Origin: Streptomyces sp. NRRL F-5630
Lineage (GTDB): Bacteria; Actinomycetota; Actinomycetes; Streptomycetales; Streptomycetaceae
Reading direction: 5' to 3'
Length of the DNA: 34,081 nt
Assembly: GCF_000719475.1 (NCBI RefSeq)
Contig: NZ_JOGO01000063.1
Location: 1-34,081, forward strand
Shown: piece after piece, positions 23,770 to 32,200 of the stretch
Position numbering within the stretch: the first letter of the stretch is position 1
Layout of the letters: each line of letters starts with the position of its first letter
Position numbers and translations under genes: made by a program
Notes under the pieces: model-generated
The model's database searches: none
The model's input: the letters and a program-made list of their open reading frames with translations, nothing else
Told to the model about the DNA's origin: nothing

Positions 23770-24365
23770 GGAGCCGTCTCCTTACGGGGCAAGGGGGAGA
23801 GCGGGCGGAACGACGTCGACGTCGTCGCCGGGGCGCCGCGCGTCGTCGTCGGTGCCGGGTCAGGACACCGGACAAGGCCTCGCTGTCGCACGACAATACG
23901 CCGCGCGCCGGTCCACGACGAGCGCCCGCCCGCGAACCCGCGGGGTGTGACCGGCCCCGCCGTGTCGCCCTGTCACAGTCCTGCAACAGCACGGCGTCGC
24001 CGCGTCTCCATCCCGCCACGTCACCACGCCACGATGTTCACACGTCCGCCACACGGCAGGGTCGCCGGCACGTCTCCGTGCGTGCCCCGTCACCATCCGT
24101 AGCGCCTGAACTCCTGCGCCACGACTCGGAGTCGGCTTCCGCGCCCCGCCACCCCGTGCGGCCGGCGGTCACCTCTCCCGCTGTGCCACGGGCCACATCG
24201 TCCACAGGAGGTCGCTGATATTACGATCGTCGCGCCGACCGCCAACGACCGGCCCTGTCCTGAGGCTCAGGAACGCGACCGGAGAAGTCTGATGTCCGGC
24301 GGTGCGTCAGCCCGCGTTCCCCTGCCCGTACTCAGCAGTAACCCGGAGAAGCGTGAGCCATCGCG
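23770..24365. other. Intergenic region between divergent eccC and eccD
   Basis: 596 nt with no convincing gene. It contains two perfect 13-nt odd palindromes, CGACTCGGAGTCG (24122-24134) and CCTGAGGCTCAGG (24259-24271), and an AT-rich patch TGATATTACGATCG (24216-24229) that is the likeliest promoter core. Both operon starts must be controlled from here, but no clear -35/-10 pair could be fixed. Confidence 0.45.
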
Positions 24366-25766
24366 ATGACTGACACTCAGGTGGCCGATCTGTGCCGTCT
24401 GACGGTACGAGCCCCTGCCAAGAGCATCGATCTCGCCGTCCCCGCCGACGTCCCCGTGGCGGACCTGCTGCCGGCGGTGCTCGGCTACGCCGGCGACAAC
24501 CTCGAAGAAGCCGGTATCGACCACGGCGGCTGGGTGCTCCAGCGGCTCGGCGGCGCACCACTGGACGAGGAACGCACCCTCGACTCCTACGGCCTGCGCG
24601 ACGGCGACACCCTCTACCTCAGACCGCGCGCCGCAGCCCTGCCCGAGGTGCACCTCGACGACCTCGTCGACGGCATCTCCACCACGATGCGGGACCACCC
24701 CTACGGCTGGACCCCGACGATCAGCCGGTGGGTGCTGCTCGGCGTCGCGGTCGCGGTCCTCGTCGGCGGCATGGTGGTGATCGCGTGGCCCGGCGGCTCC
24801 GGGCTGCCCCGGGCCGCGTTCGCCACCGCGACCGGCCTGCTGCTGCTCGCGGGCGCGGGCGCGGCGAGCCGGGCGGTCGGGGACGCCGGCGCCGGCGCCG
24901 CGCTGGGCTTCATGGTGGCGCCGTACCTGGCGCTCGCCGGCTGGCTGCTGCCGGGCGGTGAGATCAGCGGGCCGCACGCGTACGAGACCCTGGGCGCGCG
25001 GCTGCTCGCCGCCAGCGCCGCGGCGGCGGGCGGGGCGGTGCTCGCGCTCGCCATCGTGGCCGCGTTCGCCGCGCTCTTCCTGGGCGTCGCCGTCATCTCG
25101 GTGTTCGGTGCGCTCGCCGCCGTCCTGCTCATCACGACGGACCTGGCGCCCGTGCACGCCGCCGGGATCATCGCCGTCCTGGCGGTCGTCCTGGGCGCCT
25201 TCGTCCCCTCGCTGGCGTTCCGGATGTCCGGGATGCGGATGCCGCCTCTGCCGACCAACGCACAGCAGTTGCAGGAGGGCATCGAGCCGCACGCCACCTC
25301 CGTGGTCTCGGCCCGCGCCATCCTCGCCGACGGCTGGATGACCTCGCTGTACGGGGCGGTGGGCTTCGTCGCCGCCGGGTGCATCGCGGTACTGGGCCGG
25401 GAACGCGAACTCGCCGAGGTCATCACGACCGTGGCGCTGTCCCTGCTGCTCATCCTGCACGCGCGGGGACTGGGCAACATCTGGCAGCGCATGTCGCTGA
25501 TCGTCCCGGGGGTGGCGGGGCTGCTCCTGCTGGTGCTGGTCGCCGCCCCGGCCGCCTCACCGGGCTACCGGCTGGTGACGGCCGCGGGCCTGCTCGCGGC
25601 CACGGCGGCGGTCGCGATCGCCGCCTGGACCGTCCCCGGGCGCCGGCTCGTGCCGTACTGGGGCCGCGCGGGGGAGCTGCTGCACTCGGCACTGGCGATC
25701 AGCATGCTGCCGCTCGCGCTCTGGGTGCTCGGCGTGTACAGCGCCCTGCGGTCCATCAACGGCTGA
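24366..25766 (+). CDS. eccD: EccD, multispanning channel subunit of type VII secretion
   Basis: 466-aa integral membrane protein. Residues 1-90 form the ubiquitin-like cytoplasmic domain of the family (starts LCRLTVRAPAKSIDLAVPAD, ends with GLRDGDTLYLRPR). After a linker come about eleven transmembrane helices, from WVLLGVAVAVLVGG (about 118) to LALWVLGVYSAL at the end. The EccD dimer forms the large membrane ring through which EccB and EccC assemble. ATG at 24366 is the only sensible start; GGAGAAG lies 14 nt upstream, further than usual. It precedes eccB by 21 nt in an operon. Confidence 0.94.
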   Translation: MTDTQVADLCRLTVRAPAKSIDLAVPADVPVADLLPAVLGYAGDNLEEAGIDHGGWVLQRLGGAPLDEERTLDSYGLRDGDTLYLRPRAAALPEVHLDDLVDGISTTMRDHPYGWTPTISRWVLLGVAVAVLVGGMVVIAWPGGSGLPRAAFATATGLLLLAGAGAASRAVGDAGAGAALGFMVAPYLALAGWLLPGGEISGPHAYETLGARLLAASAAAAGGAVLALAIVAAFAALFLGVAVISVFGALAAVLLITTDLAPVHAAGIIAVLAVVLGAFVPSLAFRMSGMRMPPLPTNAQQLQEGIEPHATSVVSARAILADGWMTSLYGAVGFVAAGCIAVLGRERELAEVITTVALSLLLILHARGLGNIWQRMSLIVPGVAGLLLLVLVAAPAASPGYRLVTAAGLLAATAAVAIAAWTVPGRRLVPYWGRAGELLHSALAISMLPLALWVLGVYSALRSING

Positions 25767-25787
25767 CCGGAAGGGAGACACGCTGCC

Positions 25788-27344
25788 ATGCAGTCCAAAC
25801 GCGATCAGGTCCAGGCGCACATGTTCGTCATGGGCCGGCTGACCTCGGGCATGCTGCGCGCGGATCCGGACGCCCCGGAGAGCCCCCAGGGCCGGACCAA
25901 CCGGGGTGTGGTGATCGGCATCGTGATCGCCGTCCTGCTGTCGGCCGGTTCCTTCGTCCTCGGTCTGCTCAAGCCCGGCGCCAAGGACTCCTGGCGGACG
26001 GCCGGGACCCTCGTCGTGAACAAGGACACCGGCTCCCGCTACCTCTACCTGGACGGGCGGCTGCGCCCGGTGCGCAACTACGCCTCGGCACGGCTGCTCG
26101 CGGGCGCCGACATGAAGGCGAAGTCGGTCGGCTCCGGCTCCCTGCGCGGTACGCCGCACGGGGCGCCCATCGGCATCAGCGGCGCGCCGGACGCGCTGCC
26201 CGGGAGCGGGGACCTGGACACGGGTCCCTGGCAGGTCTGTTCGGGCAGCGAGACAGGCTCGACCGGCACCGTCGTCGCGGTGGGCGCGCCGGCCGACGCC
26301 TCCGGGCTGCCCACCGACCAGGGGATGCTGGTGACGGGCCCGGACAAGGCCGGATACCTGGTGTGGCGGGGCAGCAAGCTCCGGCTCGACAAGGACAGCC
26401 GCGCCCGCGAGGCCCTCGGCTACGGCTCCACCCCGCTCCTCCCCGTCTCGGCGCCCTTCCTGAACGCCCTGCCCTCGGGGCCCGACCTGCGCTCGCCCGA
26501 CGTGCCGGGCAAGGGGCAGGACGGGCCGTCGCTGGGCGGCCGGGCCGCCCGGATCGGCGAGGTGTTCCGGGTCACCGTGCCCGGCTCCGCGGAGCGCTAC
26601 TACCTGCTGCGCAAGGAGGGCCTGGCCCCGCTGACGGCGACCGGTGCCGCGCTGGTGCTCGGCGATCCGGAGACCCGCGAGAAGGTGTACGGAGGCGGCG
26701 CGGCGAAGGTGACCGCCCTGGGCGCGGACGTGCTGAGCAGCCACCTGGCCCCGGGCGCGGGCGAGACGGCCGAGGACCCGGACCTGCCGTCGGCGCCGCC
26801 GGAGGCGGTGGCCCTCGGCGAGGGCCACACCGTCTGCGTACGGGTCGCGGCGGGCGAGCGCGGCCCGCGGATCAGCGTGGCCCAGACCGTGCTGGGCTCC
26901 CTGGGCCCGGCCGCCCAGGCGCCGCCCGAGGGGCTCACCCCGGCCTGTATGCCGGTCGGCACGGTCGCCGTGCGGCCGGGCGGCGGGTCCCTGGTGCGCG
27001 CGCTCGGGGCGAGCGGGAGCAAGGTCGGCACCACCGTCTACCTGGTGACGGACACCGGGATGAAGTACCGGGTGGGGACGGCCGACGCGCTCGCCGCGCT
27101 CGGCTACTCGCAGGACCAGGCGCGCGGACTGCCGGCACCGCTGCTGGCGATGCTGCCGACGGGCCCGGACCTGACGAAGGAAGCCGCCGCCCTGGGCCGG
27201 ACCGTGAACACGACCCCGCGTTGTGGCGGACGTGACGAGGACTCCGCGCCGCGATCGGAGAAGAAAGCAGAAGAGAAGACGTCGCAGGCTGCCCGCGAGG
27301 GAACGCGGAACGTCGTGGCCGCGGGCGATCCATCGGCACGGTGA
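25788..27344 (+). CDS. eccB: EccB, membrane-anchored extracytoplasmic subunit of type VII secretion
   Basis: 518-aa bitopic protein. A short cytoplasmic start (MQSKRDQVQAHMFVMGRLTS, a family hallmark) leads to one transmembrane helix (about 40-61) and a long extracytoplasmic part with the R-repeat type of segments (AGTLVVNKDTGSRYLYLDGR; KAGYLVWRGSKLRLDK; GTTVYLVTDTGMKYRVG). Four Cys in the outer domain could form disulfides. ATG at 25788 has GGAAGGGAG about 10 nt upstream. The C-terminal 40 residues after CGGR are Lys/Glu/Ala rich and likely disordered. It completes the eccD-eccB operon ahead of the esx genes. Confidence 0.94.
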   Translation: MQSKRDQVQAHMFVMGRLTSGMLRADPDAPESPQGRTNRGVVIGIVIAVLLSAGSFVLGLLKPGAKDSWRTAGTLVVNKDTGSRYLYLDGRLRPVRNYASARLLAGADMKAKSVGSGSLRGTPHGAPIGISGAPDALPGSGDLDTGPWQVCSGSETGSTGTVVAVGAPADASGLPTDQGMLVTGPDKAGYLVWRGSKLRLDKDSRAREALGYGSTPLLPVSAPFLNALPSGPDLRSPDVPGKGQDGPSLGGRAARIGEVFRVTVPGSAERYYLLRKEGLAPLTATGAALVLGDPETREKVYGGGAAKVTALGADVLSSHLAPGAGETAEDPDLPSAPPEAVALGEGHTVCVRVAAGERGPRISVAQTVLGSLGPAAQAPPEGLTPACMPVGTVAVRPGGGSLVRALGASGSKVGTTVYLVTDTGMKYRVGTADALAALGYSQDQARGLPAPLLAMLPTGPDLTKEAAALGRTVNTTPRCGGRDEDSAPRSEKKAEEKTSQAAREGTRNVVAAGDPSAR

Positions 27345-27682
27345 CGCCGTGAGACCACGTCGTGGCGGGAGGTGACGTGAAAAAGGTGTGACACCAAGGG
27401 AAAGCGAGCGTGTCATCGCAAGGGGACGTGACGACCGAGCGTCCCGGAGCGCCGAAAATACGGGAGTGTGGCTGACGGCCAGTTGAATCTCCGCCACGAA
27501 AGCGCCTGAAGCACCAGGTCGGAGCCGAAAAGGTGACTCAGGCCATTGAACCGTCAACTCCCCCTTCTCTAGGCTCCGTTTGTCCAATCCTTCCGGGCGT
27601 CGGCCTCCGGCCGCGTCCGGCACCGCACCGCGCCGCCCGGACCCGAGGGCCGGCGGCGCGACACACCAGGAGGCACAGGCAT
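27345..27682 (+). other. Intergenic region between eccB and the esx pair
   Basis: 338 nt, no gene seen. It holds an 11-nt palindrome GGTGTGACACC (27385-27395), a smaller one CCACGTCGTGG (27355-27365) and a good promoter match for the esx genes (27546-27575). No terminator after eccB is obvious, so readthrough is possible. Confidence 0.5.
27546..27575 (+). promoter_or_regulatory. Candidate promoter of the esx genes
   Basis: TTGAAC (27546-27551) and TAGGCT (27570-27575) with an 18-nt spacer match the sigma-70-like (HrdB) pattern TTGACN/TANNNT. A start near 27582 leaves a leader of about 100 nt. Confidence 0.5.
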
Positions 27683-28042
27683 ATGGCAGGTGCAGGCGCA
27701 AGGCAGCAGTCACTGGCATCGGCGACACAGAACGGTGTCACAGCTCTGGACTCGGCCTTCAACGGCGTCCAGAACTGCCGTCAGGACGTGGAGAACATGA
27801 AGCACAACCTGTCCTCCGGGTACGCCGGTAGCGACGGTGGCGCGTTCCAGAACCTGCTCGACCGGTGGGACCAGCAGGCGGAGATCATCTCCAAGAACCT
27901 CCGCGACATGATCACGACGCTGGAGGAGACCATGCGCGCCCAGGGCATCCAGCAGGCCCAGTCGAACGAGGCCATCCAGCAGCAGTCCAACCGCGCCGAC
28001 GAGATCTTCAACTCGCTGGCGGGCTCCACCGCCGGTCGCTGA
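27683..28042 (+). CDS. Esx/WXG100-family small secreted protein, 119 aa
   Basis: A helix-turn-helix hairpin protein of the Esx type, rich in Gln, Asn, Ser and Ala. The turn is YAG (residues 47-49, then SDGGAF) in place of WxG, so the aromatic is Tyr. The second helix carries a conserved-looking DRWDQQAEIISKNL segment. No YxxxD/E export motif is visible in the C-terminal tail, so export probably depends on pairing with the next gene product. ATG at 27683 has AGGAGG 9 nt upstream; the frame is open upstream without coding character. It is the first of two esx genes, 90 nt apart, after eccB. Which partner corresponds to EsxA or EsxB is not decided here. Confidence 0.9.
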   Translation: MAGAGARQQSLASATQNGVTALDSAFNGVQNCRQDVENMKHNLSSGYAGSDGGAFQNLLDRWDQQAEIISKNLRDMITTLEETMRAQGIQQAQSNEAIQQQSNRADEIFNSLAGSTAGR

Positions 28043-28132
28043 CGACCGGACCGGGCCCGGGAGCCCTGATCGGCACCCGGGTGCGGAACGAACGAACCTT
28101 CTCCCCGAACCCGCCGCGAGACGAGGACCCCC

Positions 28133-28462
28133 ATGACCCCCCCTCTGGACTTCACCGACGGTCAGATCTACGTCGACTACTCCCACATGCAGAACGCCGC
28201 CGACGACATGGTCCAGCAGACCAAGGCGATCGACAGCATCCTCACCAACCTGGAGGCGGAGCTCCAGGAGCTCAAGAAGTCCTGGGAAGGTGAGGACAAG
28301 GAGGTGTACGCCGAGAAGCAGGCGGCCTGGGACAACGCGGTCGAGGAGATGAAGCGGATCCTCGCCGAGAACTCCTCCCTGCTGACGGACGTCTCCGACA
28401 GCTACCAGTACAGCGAGAAGTCGCTGACGTCGCTGTGGCAGTCCGTGCGCGTCGGTAGCTGA
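28133..28462 (+). CDS. Esx/WXG100-family small secreted protein, 109 aa, with YxxxE export motif
   Basis: Classic WXG100 protein: first helix about residues 15-48, turn W51-E-G53, second helix about 56-85. The C-terminal tail has Tyr91 and Glu95 in SYQYSEKS, the YxxxD/E signal recognised by EccC-type ATPases. Acidic overall. Start is ATG at 28133, after CGAGACGAGGA; spacing is ordinary. Expected to form a heterodimer with the 119-aa neighbour and to carry it through the channel. Followed by a strong hairpin, which would isolate the esx pair as a highly expressed unit. Confidence 0.93.
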   Translation: MTPPLDFTDGQIYVDYSHMQNAADDMVQQTKAIDSILTNLEAELQELKKSWEGEDKEVYAEKQAAWDNAVEEMKRILAENSSLLTDVSDSYQYSEKSLTSLWQSVRVGS

Positions 28463-28492
28463 CCGCAGGCGACACACCCGTTGTTTTTCCTC

Positions 28493-28531
28493 GGGCGGCC
28501 GTCCGCGTGTGCCTCACGCGAACGGCCGCCC
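28493..28531 (+). terminator. Hairpin after the esx pair
   Basis: A 17-bp stem with one mismatch (28493-28509 with 28515-28531) and a 5-nt loop, 30 nt after the second esx stop. It probably ends or attenuates transcription, lowering expression of the genes that follow. Confidence 0.8.
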
Positions 28532-28644
28532 GCTGTCGTGAGGGTGGCGCGTCGCCGCCCGCGTTGCACCCCGCGTTCCGCGCCGCCCGGCTCGTGGATC
28601 GCCCCGAAGCCGGCGAAAACCCATGGAAGCAGGAGAAGTAGGCA

Positions 28645-29142
28645 ATGGCTGACAACGGCCCCACGCTCAATCTCAACAAGGCCTGGCTGCAGGACTTCCT
28701 CACCGACGACGTCGGCGGGTTCCTCACCGCGCTCAAGAAGATGAGGGAGGACGGGACGGACGTACCGGCGATCCCCAATCTGCAGGGCGGGGAGGACGGC
28801 GCGAACAAGGCGATGGGCTTCAAGGACGGGCAGAAGACGCCGCTCGCGATCGGGACGATGGCGCTCGACAAGGAGGGCCGGACCAACGGCGGTTACCTGA
28901 TCAAGTCACTGAACACGCTGGTGGATCAGGTCGACGAGATCCTCAAGCTCCAGGTCGAGCTCTTCGAGGAGATCGAGGACAACCTGGAGGACACCATCGA
29001 GGAGATCTTCACGACGCAGGAGGACAACCTCGGGAAGATCGACGGGAAGAAGATAGTCAACTTCTTCGAGGGCGTGGACGACGTGCTCTCCGAGAGCGGC
29101 GGCGGCTCGAAGAGCAAGGACGAGGACGAGGACGAGGACTGA
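28645..29142 (+). CDS. Acidic 165-aa protein of the type VII locus, unknown function
   Basis: No named family recognised with confidence. The first half (about 1-75) is mixed, with LNKAWLQDFLTDDVGGFLTA and the phrase QKTPLAIGTMALDKEG. The second half is a long acidic amphipathic helix (LKLQVELFEEIEDNLEDTIE) ending in a SKSKDEDEDED tail. No signal peptide or membrane helix. ATG at 28645 follows AGGAGAAG about 8 nt upstream. Size and helical content would suit an Esx-like substrate or a chaperone for the giant protein encoded 116 nt downstream, but there is no WxG motif. Placement in the locus is the main evidence for a secretion role. Confidence 0.82.
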   Translation: MADNGPTLNLNKAWLQDFLTDDVGGFLTALKKMREDGTDVPAIPNLQGGEDGANKAMGFKDGQKTPLAIGTMALDKEGRTNGGYLIKSLNTLVDQVDEILKLQVELFEEIEDNLEDTIEEIFTTQEDNLGKIDGKKIVNFFEGVDDVLSESGGGSKSKDEDEDED

Positions 29143-29258
29143 GCAGGTGCGGCCGTCGGACCACCCGCGCGGCCGCCGTTCCTCCGCGGCCGTGTAACGC
29201 CATACCCCCTGGCCCCGCCGTTCTCCCCCATCCGCCCTGACCGAAAAGGCATCCTGGC

Positions 29259-32200
29259 ATGGCGCTCGACGATACCAAGATCACCGACAAACTCACCAGC
29301 AACGACAAGTGGGCCGAGGCGGTCGGCTTCTTCACCGGGTACAAGGCGCCGCCCAGGGCCGACATCTTCAACACCCTGGTCGGTAACGAGGGTATTCCGC
29401 TGATGAAGGTGGAGATCTCCGACGTGGGCTATGTCGACTATGTCGACACCGAGGACCTGAACTGGCTGTACGAGAACGCCGGTTCCGAGATCAGCAACAC
29501 GGACTTCGTCATCCCCTTCTACTACTCGAAGAGCGGTGCCGAGGGCTCCGATGTGACGATGCACAAGGCGCGCATCACCCTGCTCGGCAACAAGGGCGAC
29601 GGCAGGCTCCCGACCCAGGGGTACTTCGAGGGCGGGAAGTTCTCCAGCAGCATCGACGGTCACCTGGGGATGGACGGCAAGCCCACCTGGGACACCGCGC
29701 CGCTCACCCAGTACGCCTTCGGTACCGGGCTGGCCCTGGAGAAGCTGCGCAACGACGAGAAACAGGGGACCTACGGCTTCAGCTGGAGCGGCAAGGACGT
29801 GGCGGACGGCGATTCCGTCACCCTCGCCAACTTCGACACGGTGGCCGGCGCCTTCGACCGGGTCGCCAAGTTCTTCGCCACTCAGCAGGGGGTGGTGGAG
29901 GAGTGGCAGAGCAGGCTGGGCAAGGAGAAGGACAAGGCGTGGCGGGGCACGGCAGCGGGCGTTTTCTGGGATCTCATCCACAAGATCAACAAGCAGTACA
30001 CGGACTATGCGGAGGACATGAGTTCGGGTAGGTCCGGCTATTCGAAGCAGGGGGACGAGATACGGCAGGCGAAAAAGGACTTCAGGGAGGCGGTGGTCGA
30101 TCTCCACCAAGCGTGGATGAAGTGGGAGTGGGAGTACGGAAACCCGCTGATCGTGCTGCACAAGCTGCTGTCCGAGGTGATGAAGTATGTGTGGGACAAC
30201 AATATAACGAAGATCACTTATGAGATCGAGGGGGCTGGACAGTACTACTACACGAACTACATCGCGGAGGAGCATTTCAAAAACCAGGCCGCCATCGACA
30301 AGATCTCGGGCGACAACGCGAAGGATCTGCACGCCGATGCCCAGTCGTTCGGCGACCTGAAGGATCTGGGTACCTGGCTGAATATCGGTAACAAGGCCGT
30401 GGAGATGTGGCGGCAGACCGTCGTCGACAATCTCGACGCGGCCGCCATCTCGGCCATGGAAAAGGTGAAGAACAGCTGGAGCAACAGCAACTTCGACCTG
30501 GGCTCCGTGAAGTCCCGGGGCACCAGCGGCACCCTCGCGTCGGATTACAAGGAGGACAAGGCCGAAGTCGAGGAGGAGGAGGCGAAGAAGAAGGAGGACG
30601 ACGCCAAGAAGGCCGCGGAGGACGCCGCGAAGAAGCAGGAGGAGTTCATCCAGTGGCAGAAGGACCAGGCGGCCAAGGCGGAGGCCGAGCGGCAGAAGGA
30701 GAAGGAAGAGCAGGAGCGTAAGGAGAAGGAGGCCAAGGCCGAGCAGGAGCGGAAGGAGAAGGAGGCCGAGGCCAAGCAGGCGGAGAAGGAGAAGGAGGCC
30801 GAGGCCAAGGAGGCGGCGGCCAAGGCCGAGGCGGAGCAGAAGGAGAAGGAGGCCGAGGCCAAGCAGGCGCAGAAGGAGAAGGAGGCCGAGGAGAAGCAGG
30901 CCGAACAGGAGGCCAAGCAGGAGGCCAAGGAGGCCGAGGCCAAGAAGGAGCAGGAGCAGAAGGAGGCGGAAGCCAAGGCTGAGCAGGAAGCCAAGGAGAA
31001 GGAGGCGCAGCAGAAGCAGGCCGAACAAGAGGCCAAGCAGGAGCAGAAGCAGGCCGAGCAGGAACAGAAGCAGGAGGAGATCCGCAAGGAGCAGGAGCAG
31101 AAGCAGGCCGAGCAGGAGAAGAAGCAGGCCGAGGCTCAGACCCGTGCCGAGAACATGCAGGTCATGCAGATGAACCAGGCCAGGGTTCAGCAAGACCAGG
31201 CCAAGAAGGAGCAGGAGCAGAAGGAGGCGCAGGCCAGGGCCGAGCAGGAGGCCAAGGAGAAGGAGGCGCAGCAGAAGCAGGCCGAACAGGAGGCCAAGCA
31301 GGAGCAGAAGCAGGCCGAGCAGGAGGCCGAGCAGGCGCAGAAGGAGGCGGAGGCCAAGGCCGAGCAGGAGGCCAAGGAGAAGGAGGCCCAGCAGAAGCAG
31401 GCCGAGCAGGAGGCCAAGCAGGACCGCATCCGTACCGAGTCGGAGGACCGCCAGGAGCAGCTGCAGGCGGAGCAGGAGCAGAAGCAGGCGGAGCAGGAGG
31501 CCAAGCAGGAGCAGAAGGAGAAGGAGGCCGAGGCCAAGCAGGCGGAGCAGGAGGCCAAGGCCGAGCAGAAGCAGGCGGAGCAGGAGGCCAAGCAGGAGCA
31601 GAAGGAGAAGGAGGCCGAGGCCAAGCAGGAGCAGCTGCAGGCGGAGCAGGAGAAGAAGCAGGCCGAGCAGGAGGCCAAGCAGGAGGAGATCCGCAAGGAG
31701 CAGGAGGCCAAGGAGGCGGAGTACCGCTCGGAGCAGGAGCAGCGGCAGAACGAGGCCGAGGCCAAGCAGGACGAACTCCGGCAGGAGCAGGAGAAGAAGC
31801 AGGCCGAGGCGGAGGCCAAGTTCGACACCAGCCGTCGCGACCTCTTCGGCAACGGCAACGGCAACGGCGACCTGCCCGACCTGTCCGATCTGCAGTCCAA
31901 CCGCGTCTCCGGCCCCGTCAACGACAGCGTCCTGGACGTCCCCGGCGGCGGCGAGTCGCGCATCGACTCCCATGGCCGGGTGATCACCGACCTGCCCGAC
32001 GGCTCCACCGTCACGATCGACCCGGAGACCCACTCCTCGATCCTGTCCCGCCCCGACGGCTCGACCATCTCCGGTCCGCTCAACGCCGGTGACTTGCTGT
32101 CCAACCCCGATGGCAGCACCACGCACCTGGACGACGGCGGAAATGTCGTCACGGAGTACCCGGACGGCACCACCCAGAAGATCAACCCGGACACGGGTAC

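Noticed and set aside
20023..24102. A 1359-codon plus-strand frame opposite eccC.
   Set aside because: Composition is Arg/Gly/Val/His-rich without motifs, and it covers the clear eccC gene on the other strand.
24198..24206. TCGTCCACA, a match to the streptomycete DnaA box.
   Set aside because: A single isolated copy without the cluster of boxes expected for an origin.
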